Notes under the pieces: model-generated
Database searches by the model: none
Told to the model about the DNA's origin: nothing
Seen by the model: only the letters and a program-made list of their open reading frames with translations
Position numbers and translations under genes: made by a program
NCBI GenBank assembly: GCA_042663485.1
Contig: JBHTAF010000003.1
Reading direction: 5' to 3' (one strand)
Length of the DNA: 64,000 bases
Source: Natronosalvus sp042663485
GTDB lineage: Archaea > Halobacteriota > Halobacteria > Halobacteriales > Natrialbaceae
Part shown: piece by piece, positions 42,480 to 51,258 of the stretch
How the letters are laid out: each line of letters starts with the position of its first letter
Position numbering within the stretch: position 1 is the stretch's first letter

Positions 42480-44426
42480 ATGAGCGCAGGTGAGACGACT
42501 GGACAGCCACGAGTGTCCGTCGAAAACATCGGCGGAATCGACTCGACGACGGTAGAACTGACGACAGGCGTGAACGTCCTCACGGGCCGAAACGCGACGA
42601 ACCGAACCTCCTTCCTTCGATCGATCATGGGCGCACTCGGGAGCGACCGCGTCTCCTTGAAGGCGGACGCCGACCACGGCTCGGTGACGCTCGAGCTCGA
42701 GGGCGAAACCTACGAACGCCACTTCGAACGGCGGGAAGGGGGGATCGTCAGTTCGGGCGACCCCTATCTCGAGGATCCGACGCTGGCGAACCTCTTCGCG
42801 TTCTTGCTCGAGTCGAACACCGCACGGCAGGCCGTCAGCCAAAAAGACGACCTCCGCGAGGTCATCATGCGGCCGATCGACGTCGAAGAGATTGAGGCCG
42901 AAATCTCCCAGGCCGAAGCGGACAAACGGCGCCTCGACGAGGAGATCGACCGGCTCACGTCGCTCAAATCGTCGCTTCCCTCGCTCGAGGAACGTCGACA
43001 GTCGCTCCGAAAAGAGATCGAGGAAACGGAAGCCGAACTCGAGGAACGTCGCGCGGACCTCGAGGCCTCGCGCGCGGACGAATCCGAGACCGACGACGAC
43101 GAACTCGAGGCCAAACTCGACGAACTCCAGTCGGCACGAAACGACCTAGAGGACGTCCAGTTCCAGCGTGAGACCGAACAACAGAGCATCGAAACCCTCG
43201 AGTCCGAGCTCGAGGAGATGCAGGACGAACTCGAGGAGCTTCCCGACGGCCTCGAAACGGATCCCGACGCGCTCGAACGGGAACTCGAGACGCTTCGCGA
43301 CCAGCGGTCGACGCTCGACTCGAGCACGAACCAGTTGCAGAGCATCATCCAGTTCAACGAGGAGATGCTCGAGGGGACGAACCAGCGGATCACGCAGGCA
43401 CTGCAGGGTGAGGAATCCGAAACCGATGGCGGGGCAGTGACCGAACAGTTGCTCGAGGACGACACGGCCATCTGCTGGACGTGTGGCTCTACGGTCGAAA
43501 CAGACCAGATCGAGTCGACGATCGAGCGCCTTCGCTCCCTCCGGCAGGAACACGTCCAGGAACGCAACGAACTCCGGCGCCAGATCGACGACCGAAAATC
43601 GACGTTACGAGAGGCACGGGAGACGAACCAGCGCCGACAGACGCTGACGCAGCGAATCGAGAGCACGGAGAACGAACTCGAGCAACGGCGCGACCGGCTC
43701 GAGACGCTCGACGAGCGCGAGGACGAACTCCAGGAGCGCATCGACGACCTGGAGGAAACGGTCGACGAACTCGAGGAGGAGAGCGAGAGCGAAACACTCG
43801 ATCACCAGAAGGAGGTGACCGAACTCGAGTTCCGCCTGAATCGGCTCGAGGACGACCTCGCGGACGTCGAGGACGAGATCGAGGAAGCCGAGACCGAGAT
43901 CGGCCGCATCGACGACCTGCGATCACAGCGAGAGCGCGCGTCCGAACGACTCACCGACCTCCGGACTCGGATCGACCGCATCGAGCGGGAGTCGGTCGAG
44001 GCGTTCAACGACCACATGGCCTCGGTGCTCGACGTCCTCGAGTACGAGAACCTCGAGCGCATCTGGATCGAGCGAACCGAGCGGACGGTCAAGGAGGGAC
44101 GACGGCGCGTCGACCGCCCGGTCTTCGAGCTACACATCGTTCGTCAAGCCGACGACGGACGGACCTACGAGGACACGATCGATCACCTGAGCGAGAGCGA
44201 ACGGGAAGTGACGGGGCTCGTGTTCGCGCTGGCTGGCTACCTCGTCCACGAGGTGTACGACGAGGTGCCGTTCATGCTGTTGGACTCGCTCGAGGCCATC
44301 GACTCGAATCGGATCGCCCGGCTCGTCGATTACTTCAGCGAGTACGCGGAGACGCTCGTGACGGCGTTGCTTCCGGAGGACGCGGCCGCCTTGGACGAGG
44401 AGTACACGCGGATCACGTCGATCTAG
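42480..44426 (+). CDS. Archaea-specific SMC-related coiled-coil protein with CxxC hook
   Basis: 648 aa. An N-terminal ATPase half with P-loop-like GRNATNRTS (36-44, Arg42 where Lys is expected), a long coiled coil (about 145-320), a central CWTC hook (Cys332-x2-Cys335), the return coiled coil (about 340-530) and a C-terminal half with signature-like LSESE (570-574) and Walker-B-like FMLLDS (Asp602-Ser603). The architecture is Rad50/SMC, with all three ATPase motifs degenerate, as I remember for this haloarchaeal family (ASRP/Sph-like). It likely binds DNA or organises the chromosome; its shape-related role is suggested by adjacency to rdfA. Start at 42480 is supported by the TATA position; 42444 is upstream of the promoter and rejected. 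Confidence 0.88.
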   Translation: MSAGETTGQPRVSVENIGGIDSTTVELTTGVNVLTGRNATNRTSFLRSIMGALGSDRVSLKADADHGSVTLELEGETYERHFERREGGIVSSGDPYLEDPTLANLFAFLLESNTARQAVSQKDDLREVIMRPIDVEEIEAEISQAEADKRRLDEEIDRLTSLKSSLPSLEERRQSLRKEIEETEAELEERRADLEASRADESETDDDELEAKLDELQSARNDLEDVQFQRETEQQSIETLESELEEMQDELEELPDGLETDPDALERELETLRDQRSTLDSSTNQLQSIIQFNEEMLEGTNQRITQALQGEESETDGGAVTEQLLEDDTAICWTCGSTVETDQIESTIERLRSLRQEHVQERNELRRQIDDRKSTLREARETNQRRQTLTQRIESTENELEQRRDRLETLDEREDELQERIDDLEETVDELEEESESETLDHQKEVTELEFRLNRLEDDLADVEDEIEEAETEIGRIDDLRSQRERASERLTDLRTRIDRIERESVEAFNDHMASVLDVLEYENLERIWIERTERTVKEGRRRVDRPVFELHIVRQADDGRTYEDTIDHLSESEREVTGLVFALAGYLVHEVYDEVPFMLLDSLEAIDSNRIARLVDYFSEYAETLVTALLPEDAAALDEEYTRITSI

Positions 44427-44796
44427 CGGTTTCGGGACACTCGGGCTTCGTCGAGCGTCGACCGATGAGCCGAACCGGATACCGGGGGTTGGTTCACCCC
44501 ATCTTCTTGCGTCACGAAACGCGAAGCCGAACTCCAGCAAGCGTTCGCGTCCGACGAGGATCGCTTTCGGTGTCTTCGACGATGGTCGGTCGTGGCTCGA
44601 GCGTTACACAGATAGGTGTGTAACGTACGAACTGGCGAGTACCGCCGTTCCCTTCAAAACAGGGTAACCGACCTCTCTAGCACCGTTCATAGCTGTTTTG
44701 TTGACACGCTTTGGACCGCTGCTGTCTCCGCTGTCGATGCGGCTACTCGCGCGAGCGACCACTGGCTTTTTGCTGATTGCCTCGGTGGAATCGAGC
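44427..44796. other. 370-bp gap with a perfect dyad, upstream of nurA
   Basis: No gene seen. It contains the 24-bp dyad at 44602-44625. The upstream open frame from 44698 is a weak N-terminal extension of nurA. Confidence 0.55.
44602..44625. promoter_or_regulatory. Perfect 9-bp inverted repeat upstream of nurA
   Basis: CGTTACACA-GATAGG-TGTGTAACG, the strongest short dyad in this region. It lies 176 nt after the SMC-like stop and 171 nt before the nurA ATG. It could be an operator or a terminator hairpin; the absence of a T-run favours an operator. Confidence 0.5.
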
Positions 44797-46071
44797 ATGA
44801 CACTCGATCCGGTCCACTTCGACGGCATCGCGCGACTCGCGCGACGGATCGATCACGGGGCTGACGAGCGCGACCACCGGGCGCTCGCCGAGACGGTCTG
44901 GGCGGACTTTCTCGACCCCCTGATCGACGGCGACGGCCGATTCGTCCTCGAGCCACTCGATTCTGTCTCGAAACACCTCGTCGACCGGGAGGCCATCGCC
45001 CTCTGTGACCGGCCGTTCGCGACCGAACACGGCCTGGACGCCGGGACGATCAATCCGACGGTGTTCAAGAACGGCCTCGTGATCGACATCGCCCAGGCAG
45101 CGATGAGTGCGACGCCCTCCTCACTCGACCTCCACCGCTCGCGGACGATGATCGCGACGGTCCACTCGAGCGATCAGACGGCCCACGTCGACGAAACGTG
45201 GGACGACTTCGACGACGGGTACAGTCGCTCGCGGGCGATCAAGGTCCAGCAACGGCTGCCGCGGTTCGCCGAGGGCATCGTCCACGCACTGGCGCTCTAC
45301 CTCGCCGAGAGCGAGCACGCCCTCGCTCACGCCGAGAACGTCTCGGACCTGTTGATCCTCGACGGGCCGCTCTACCCGCGAGGGCTCCTCCGGTGGTCGG
45401 ACCAGCACCCGGACCTCGCGACGTTTCTCGAGGAGAACGCCCGGCCGAAACAGGTCGTCCAGAACTACGTTCGACTGGTCGAGACGTTCCTCGAGCGGGA
45501 CGTCCCGCTCGTCGGCTTCGTCAAGAACCCGGCGACGCGGGCGATCACGCGCGCGGTCCAGTCGAAGGACATCGAGGCACCGTGGGGCGACGACGGGACG
45601 TTCTTCACCCGAATCCTCGAGCGCGGCGAGTACGTCTCGGACGTCGACGGCGAGCGCTGGGAGCGCGACACCGAGAGTCTGACCTACACCGGCTGGTTTC
45701 GCTCGCGCGGCGGCGTCGACAGACCCCTCTCACCCGAGGGCGACGCGCTCGGCGTCGACCGGGACCTCGACCTGGATGCCTACGAGGTGACGTTCTTCGT
45801 GATCTACGACCCGCGGGACGACCTGGTCTACCGGGTGGAAGCGCCGTACGGGGTCGTTCGCGACGAGGAGCGCCGGGACCGACTCACCCGGCAGTTGCTG
45901 CAGGACGTCGCGATTGCGGGCGGGCCGCCACAGACCATCGAGAAGGCCGACGAACTCGCCAGGATCAACGCGTCCGAAAAGCGTTCGCTCCGGGAAGCCC
46001 TCGAGACGCAGTTCGAGACGGTCGAACGGCGAACCTACGACGACAAGCGGTGGGGCGAGGAGTTCGCCTGA
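44797..46071 (+). CDS. nurA: DNA double-strand break repair nuclease NurA
   Basis: 424-aa NurA-domain protein, a 5'-3' exonuclease and endonuclease that in other archaea works with the HerA helicase and Mre11-Rad50 at DNA ends. Conserved pieces: ALCDRPFATEHGLDAGTINPT, LLILDGPLYPRGLL (acidic metal-binding region), LVGFVKNPATRAI and the C-terminal TFFVIYDPRDDLVYRVEAPYG. Start set at 44797 (MTLDPVHFDG); the extension to 44698 is hydrophobic and would be atypical. herA, mre11 and rad50 are absent here. Its neighbour is instead the SMC-related protein with a hook. Confidence 0.9.
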   Translation: MTLDPVHFDGIARLARRIDHGADERDHRALAETVWADFLDPLIDGDGRFVLEPLDSVSKHLVDREAIALCDRPFATEHGLDAGTINPTVFKNGLVIDIAQAAMSATPSSLDLHRSRTMIATVHSSDQTAHVDETWDDFDDGYSRSRAIKVQQRLPRFAEGIVHALALYLAESEHALAHAENVSDLLILDGPLYPRGLLRWSDQHPDLATFLEENARPKQVVQNYVRLVETFLERDVPLVGFVKNPATRAITRAVQSKDIEAPWGDDGTFFTRILERGEYVSDVDGERWERDTESLTYTGWFRSRGGVDRPLSPEGDALGVDRDLDLDAYEVTFFVIYDPRDDLVYRVEAPYGVVRDEERRDRLTRQLLQDVAIAGGPPQTIEKADELARINASEKRSLREALETQFETVERRTYDDKRWGEEFA

Positions 46072-46073
46072 GG

Positions 46074-46439
46074 TTAGGTCGCGTCTCGCTCGAGCACGTC
46101 GGCGGCGTCGAGTTCGTCTTTCTCGATCTCGAGATCGACGGCCTCGCGGTCGACGCCGATGCGGGCGAACTGGGTCTGGATGTGCTCGGTCGCGGCCTCG
46201 AGCGCCTGTTCGCGGGTGTCGAACCCGCGCGGCATCGGCGACTCGAAGGCGATGTGTACCTCGCGACCGTCGACGAGCTGGGGGGTGCCGCCGCTATCGA
46301 CCTCGTAGAACTCGTCGCAGATCCAGACGTACGGGGCGCCTTCGTCCGGCGCACCGCGGAACGAGGGGGCCTGCTCGCCCCGCTCGTACAGCGTCCCGGT
46401 GAGTTCGGTCCCGCCGGCACGGCCGCGTATGAGGAGCAT
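46074..46439 (-). CDS. Haloarchaeal conserved protein (DUF7113-like)
   Basis: 121 aa with MLLIRGRAGGTELTGTLYERG at the N-terminus and a conserved PYVWICDEFYEVDSGG core, plus an acidic helical C-terminus. Soluble, no cofactor motif. I associate the sequence with DUF7113 from memory. It converges on nurA with only 2 nt between stop codons. Confidence 0.7.
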   Translation of the reverse strand: MLLIRGRAGGTELTGTLYERGEQAPSFRGAPDEGAPYVWICDEFYEVDSGGTPQLVDGREVHIAFESPMPRGFDTREQALEAATEHIQTQFARIGVDREAVDLEIEKDELDAADVLERDAT

Positions 46440-46807
46440 ACGAGAGGGTAGGGTATCGAAACGGAAAAACCGGATGGTTGCAAGATGGCCACGATGGCCC
46501 CTCTCGACGGAACATTCGTGAATTCAGTAACGTTTCCGACCCAGGCCGACCGGGAAGCTACCGCTGGTTTCGTCTCGATCAGACGGGACCCGCTCGAACT
46601 CGAGAGGTAGGTTCGCTGTCGCTACTAACGGGCGGCGTTCTGTCGAAAATCGGGACGTCAATACTACACTTTTTATAGTAATACTGCACGATTAGCGTCC
46701 GAGTCGTCAGTACGTGCCCGTCGTTCTCCGGAGCGCTCCCGACGGCGATTGAGACGTCGTGACGAAAATTAGAAAGGTATTAGTTACCTGTTTCGAAGGT
46801 TGCATCC
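46440..46807. other. 368-bp control region of the 5'-nucleotidase operon
   Basis: No gene. An AT-rich patch at 46661-46689 holds the direct repeat ATACTACAC/ATACTGCAC (20-bp period) and the inverted pair TACTA (46662-46666)/TAGTA (46676-46680). A second AT-rich patch with TATTAG (46779-46784) is 24-29 nt before the ATG and is the likely TATA box. Confidence 0.5.
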
Positions 46808-49036
46808 ATGACGAAACGTTCACGCCGAAAGAATTGTTCGCCGTCCGAAATCGATTCTCCAGTCGACCGAAGCCGCCGTCGCTTTCTCGGCGCAACGGCT
46901 GGCGCCTCACTCGCCGCACTCGTCCCCGCCAGTGCGAGCGTCGCGGCGAGCGGTGAGACGGTCACGATCGTCCACGATACGCACTTCCACGGGCGGTTTC
47001 GTAACGCACAGGAGTACGACCTCAACATCGCTCGCTACTACACGGTCGTCGAGGACGTCCTGAACGACGCCGATAACTCGCTCTTCCTGGGCAACGGCGA
47101 CGACATCGCCCCCTCGATGCTCGGCCTCGAGTACGAGGGCGAGCACATGATCGAGGCGCTCAACTACATGGACATCGACGCGGTTGGCGTCGGCAACCAC
47201 GAGTACGACTTCGGGGCCGACGTCGCGACGACGCGCTTCGAGGAGAGCGAGTTCCCGTGGCTCGTCGCGAACCTGCTCGACGATGCCGGCGATCCGGTGC
47301 CAGGAACCGAGCGCTGGACCACGCTCGAGGCGGGCGGGCTCACCGTCGGCGTCTTCGGCCTTGTCTCGACGAACTTCCACTCGCTGACGGACTACCCGGC
47401 GGAGTGGCAGGTGCTCGGTTACGTCGAGGGCGCCCAGGAAGCCGTCGATGCCCTGCGAGCGGACGGGGCCGATATCGTGGTCTGCGCCTCCCACGTCAGC
47501 ACGGGGATCCACGACACGCTGGCCGCGGAGGTCGACGGACTGGACGCCATCGTCGGGTCGCACTCGGGCGTCGTGTACGACGAACCCGCGGTCGTCGATG
47601 GGACGGTCGTCAGCGAGTTCGGCGACGAGTTCGCCCACGTCGGGTCGATCACGCTCGACGCCAACGGCGACCTCGTCGACTGGCGCAGGGTCGACCTGAT
47701 CCCCGAGAACTGGAGTCCGACCGACGCGGTCGACGAGTACGAGCAGATCACGGCGCGCGAAACGACCGACATCGAGGAAGATCCCACCCTCACCGACATC
47801 TCCGAGCGGTGGCAGGGGGAACTCGACGAGCGCCTCGGCCAGCCGTTCTTCGAGAGCGAGACGGACCTCAACGGCACGTTCGACAACTACGCGATCGAAA
47901 CCGGCTTCGGTAACCTCATCACCGACGCGATGGCGACCATCGGTGAGACTGCGGACATCGAGGTCGACGTCGCCGTCCAGAACGGTGGCGGCATCCGCGG
48001 GGGCTACTACGAGGCCGGGCCGATCACCGGGGCGCAGGTCATGGAGACCCTCCCGTTCCCGAACGAGATCGAGGTCGTCGAGGTCACCGGCCAGCAACTC
48101 GTCGACTACCTGGAGAGCGAGGTTCGCCCGCACCCGAGCGAAGACTACGGCACGCAGCCGGCGATCCAGGTCTCGGGCGTCTCCTACGAGTGGTGGGGCC
48201 ACGACGACGAGACGTGGATCGACAACGTGTTCGTCGGCGGGGAGCCGGTCGACCCCGAGGAGACCTACTACCTGGCGAACAACGACTACGTCGTCGGCAA
48301 CGACGAGATTCTGAGCGAGGCCGAGACCGTCCTCGAGTCGGGCCAGTTCCAGGGACCCTACGTCCTCGACGTCCTCGAAGAGTGGGGTACCGTGGCTCCC
48401 GAACGCGAGAATCGGATGATCCGGGTCGACGAGGACGTCGGCGCGGGGTCAGTCGCACGCAAAGACGGCGAGATCACGATCACCGTTCCCTTCCCGGAGG
48501 GCGGCACCGCCGTCGTCGAGGACTCCTTCCGGGCGGTGATCCGCACCGGTGACGACCTCGCGGCCGAGTCCGTCGTCGAGGACGGCGAAACCGTCGAGGT
48601 AGCCTTCGATGCCGAGGCGCTGTGTGAACTCGCGTCGAGCGTCGAGAGCCCCGTCCTGCGGATCTTCGGCGGCTACGATCCGGACGAGGAGTACTGGGGC
48701 TACGGCTTCGAGTTGCCCACCTCGAGTGGCTACGACTACTTCAAATTGAAGTCGAGCGTCGACGCGGCGGCCGTGCTCGAGACAAGCGAGGGTACGGACG
48801 GTCAGGACGACGACGATCAAGACGGTGAGGGGCAGAACGGGGATCAAGACGACGACGAGGACCAAAACGACGAGCAGGAGAACGACGACGTCGTCGACGA
48901 GGATACCGACGAGAGCAACGAAGAGGACGGTATGCCCGGATTCGGCCCGTTCGCCGCCCTCGCCGGCGGAGCGGGTGGAACTTACATCTACTCCCGCGTA
49001 CGCGGCGCGAACGACGAGGAAGTCGACCGGACCTGA
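46808..49036 (+). CDS. Exported 5'-nucleotidase/UshA-type phosphoesterase with PGF-CTERM-like anchor
   Basis: 742-aa surface enzyme that removes phosphate from nucleotides or sugar-nucleotides. The N-terminus has a Tat signal (RSRRRFLGATAG, 21-32). The metallophosphatase domain shows HDTHFHGRF, LGNGDDIAPS, VGNHEYDFG and ASHVSTGIHD motifs. The 5'-nucleotidase C domain shows QNGGGIRGGYYEAGPIT and TYYLANNDYVVG. A long Asp/Glu/Gln linker precedes MPGFGPFAALAGGAGGTYIY plus basic residues, resembling a PGF-CTERM archaeosortase signal. First gene of a run with the two downstream exported proteins. Confidence 0.9.
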   Translation: MTKRSRRKNCSPSEIDSPVDRSRRRFLGATAGASLAALVPASASVAASGETVTIVHDTHFHGRFRNAQEYDLNIARYYTVVEDVLNDADNSLFLGNGDDIAPSMLGLEYEGEHMIEALNYMDIDAVGVGNHEYDFGADVATTRFEESEFPWLVANLLDDAGDPVPGTERWTTLEAGGLTVGVFGLVSTNFHSLTDYPAEWQVLGYVEGAQEAVDALRADGADIVVCASHVSTGIHDTLAAEVDGLDAIVGSHSGVVYDEPAVVDGTVVSEFGDEFAHVGSITLDANGDLVDWRRVDLIPENWSPTDAVDEYEQITARETTDIEEDPTLTDISERWQGELDERLGQPFFESETDLNGTFDNYAIETGFGNLITDAMATIGETADIEVDVAVQNGGGIRGGYYEAGPITGAQVMETLPFPNEIEVVEVTGQQLVDYLESEVRPHPSEDYGTQPAIQVSGVSYEWWGHDDETWIDNVFVGGEPVDPEETYYLANNDYVVGNDEILSEAETVLESGQFQGPYVLDVLEEWGTVAPERENRMIRVDEDVGAGSVARKDGEITITVPFPEGGTAVVEDSFRAVIRTGDDLAAESVVEDGETVEVAFDAEALCELASSVESPVLRIFGGYDPDEEYWGYGFELPTSSGYDYFKLKSSVDAAAVLETSEGTDGQDDDDQDGEGQNGDQDDDEDQNDEQENDDVVDEDTDESNEEDGMPGFGPFAALAGGAGGTYIYSRVRGANDEEVDRT

Positions 49037-49077
49037 AGGACAAACCGTAAATCGCTCACCGCCTAAGTCCCCTACAG

Positions 49078-50328
49078 ATGCGCGGAACGTCCCCGTTCAC
49101 GCGACGACACCTCCTCCAGCGAGCGACCGTCGGCGTCGGAACGCTCGCTCTCGTCGGCTGCCTCGAGCGCGGTGAGGACGACACCCCGGAATCGACCGAG
49201 GACGACGAGCTGAACGGATCAGACGACGGCGACGACTCCGACGACCTGCTCGCGTTTCCCGAAATCGAGAACCCACCGGACGCGGTGTACCGCCCGACCC
49301 ACCGCGAGCGAATGCGGATGCTCGAGCCCGTCGACGCTGGCGACTACCGCGTCGCCGGGATGGTCACCTACCCACACCCGTTCTGGCTCGTCGACGGGAG
49401 CGACGTCGAGACGGTCGAACCCGACCGCGACGACGTCCACCTGATGGTCACAGCCTGGGACCGCGAGACCGGACAGGTGGTTCCCGTCGACTCGAGTCCC
49501 GTCCTCGAGCTCTCCCGAGACGGCGAGTTCGTCCGCGAGGTTCGCCCGTGGCTCATGCTCTCCCAGCAGATGGGCTTTCACTTCGGGGACAACCTCTCCC
49601 TCGAAGGCGACGGTACCTATCACGTCGAGGGCCGATTGAGCCCGGTCTCGATCCGCAAAACTGGCGCGTTCGCGGATCGACTCGAGGAGGCGGTCTCGTT
49701 CGAGTTCGCGTTCGACTTCGACGACGACCTTCGCCGGCTCGCGACCGAGGTCGAGTACTTCCCCGAGGACGAGTGGGGCGAGCGCGGGGCACTCGAGCCG
49801 ATGGGGCACGGAGACGGCGAGGGCGGCGGCGGGAGCAACGATGCCGAACGCGAAGGTGGAGACGGCGACAGCGATCGCGACGACCACGGATCCGCTCACG
49901 ACGGCCACAGTATTCCATACTCGAGCGCACCGCCAGCAACGGACCTTCCCGGGACCCTTCAGGACTCGCTCGAGAGCGGCGACGCCGTCTTCGAGCTCAC
50001 AACCTTCGAGCCAGGTTCCAGGTTCGTCGACGCCGATCCCGAGGCGGGCGTCGACGATCGGTACCTCGCCGTCTCCCCGCGGACGCCATACAACCACTGC
50101 GTCCTCCCGCTGATGGGCCTCGAGGTGACCGTCGACGGCGACTCCAGGCGACTGACCGAAACCCTCGACCACGAACTCGGCCTCCACTACGGGACGGCGC
50201 TGGCGACCGATTCGAACGAGGCCACCCTCGAACTCGAGGTGCGAACGCCACCGCAGGTCTCGAGACATCGGGGCTACGAAACGGCCTTGCTCGAGATGCC
50301 GTCTATGTCGACAGTGATCTCGCTATGA
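49078..50328 (+). CDS. Tat lipoprotein, Tp34/iron-transport-associated-like
   Basis: 416 aa. Tat motif RRHLLQR and lipobox LVGC (Cys28) mean it is folded inside and tethered outside. After an acidic linker come two beta-rich halves separated by a Gly/Asp/His insertion (about 240-280, GHGDGEGGGG, DDHGSAHDGH). The HPFWLVDG and the TPYNHCVLPLMGLEVTV motifs resemble the Tp34 (periplasmic metal-binding) family, often called iron transporter in haloarchaea. Metal ligands probably include Met and His residues (MLSQQMGFHFGDN). Followed by the cohesin gene with an ATGA overlap. Confidence 0.78.
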   Translation: MRGTSPFTRRHLLQRATVGVGTLALVGCLERGEDDTPESTEDDELNGSDDGDDSDDLLAFPEIENPPDAVYRPTHRERMRMLEPVDAGDYRVAGMVTYPHPFWLVDGSDVETVEPDRDDVHLMVTAWDRETGQVVPVDSSPVLELSRDGEFVREVRPWLMLSQQMGFHFGDNLSLEGDGTYHVEGRLSPVSIRKTGAFADRLEEAVSFEFAFDFDDDLRRLATEVEYFPEDEWGERGALEPMGHGDGEGGGGSNDAEREGGDGDSDRDDHGSAHDGHSIPYSSAPPATDLPGTLQDSLESGDAVFELTTFEPGSRFVDADPEAGVDDRYLAVSPRTPYNHCVLPLMGLEVTVDGDSRRLTETLDHELGLHYGTALATDSNEATLELEVRTPPQVSRHRGYETALLEMPSMSTVISL

Positions 50329-51155
50329 CCGGGCGACGGTTCCTCGTCGCGGTGCTCGCGCTGGTACTGGTGACGTCCGGCGTCGCACTGGCCAGTTTCG
50401 GGGTCGGAACCGTCGCCGCCGGTGACGCCGTCGCCACCATTTCCCCGACGCCCTACGAGGTCGAGGCCCAGCCCGGCGAGGAGATCGAGATCGACGTCGT
50501 CATGCGCAGCCAGGGCGCCCACGGCGAGGGCGTCGCCTCCTACGAGCTAATCGGCCAGTACCACCCCAACTACCTTGAGGTCACAGACGTCGAGGCCGGC
50601 GACTGGCTCGAACAGGGCGAGGAAACCGAGATCCGCGAGGAACGGGTGATCGCCAACGAGGCCGGAACGGCGATCCTCGAACAGCGGCGCGATCCGGCGG
50701 CCGGCGGGGCGACGGGGCAGGCTCGCGTCGCCACGATCACTCTCGAGGTCGCGGAAGACGCACCGGCAGCACAGACGACGCTCTCGTTCGGCAACTCCGA
50801 GGTCTACCTCGAGCGCGAGTTCCCCCTCGCGGTTCACGACCGGGAGGTGACGATTTCGATCGACGGCGGGGAGGAACCACACGATCCATTCGACCACCCC
50901 GATCCACAGGATCGCGACGTACTCGAGGCAATGGCAAACGATTCGGCCGAAGCAAACGACACCGCCGACACTGGGGACGACCCGGACTCGAGCGACTCCG
51001 ATTACGCGGACGAGAACGCCTCGGGATCGGCGGACGAATCGGGCAACGATGAGCCTCGCGAAGCGGACGACGCCGATTCGGTGCCCGGATTCACGGCCGT
51101 CTCCCTGCTCGTGGTGCTTCTCGCTCTCGCCGAGTTCCGCCGAGTCCTGGATTGA
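50325..51155 (+). CDS. Cohesin-domain surface protein with PGF-CTERM-like tail
   Basis: 276 aa. An N-terminal signal peptide (RFLVAVLALVLVTSGVALASF) is followed by a cohesin-like beta domain (about 35-185: VEAQPGEEIEIDVVMRSQG, YELIGQYHPNYLEVTDVEAG, VATITLEVAEDAPAAQTTLSF). An acidic Asp/Ser/Glu linker follows, then VPGFTAVSLLVVLLALAEFRR, a PGF motif plus membrane helix as in PGF-CTERM anchors. Cohesins bind dockerin modules; no dockerin is visible here. Translationally coupled to the Tp34-like gene by a 4-nt overlap. Confidence 0.82.
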   Translation: MTGRRFLVAVLALVLVTSGVALASFGVGTVAAGDAVATISPTPYEVEAQPGEEIEIDVVMRSQGAHGEGVASYELIGQYHPNYLEVTDVEAGDWLEQGEETEIREERVIANEAGTAILEQRRDPAAGGATGQARVATITLEVAEDAPAAQTTLSFGNSEVYLEREFPLAVHDREVTISIDGGEEPHDPFDHPDPQDRDVLEAMANDSAEANDTADTGDDPDSSDSDYADENASGSADESGNDEPREADDADSVPGFTAVSLLVVLLALAEFRRVLD

Positions 51156-51258
51156 GAACGATAACAGCGTCTCGAGTCGTGTCGCGAATCCTTCGAGCGG
51201 TCACCGACGTCCATTGACTCGAGCAGTCACCAACGTCAATTCTCCGAACAGTCGTAGA

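Noticed and set aside
46907..48202. 431-codon minus-strand frame
   Set aside because: Antisense of the 5'-nucleotidase; composition is a mirror of the acidic coding strand.
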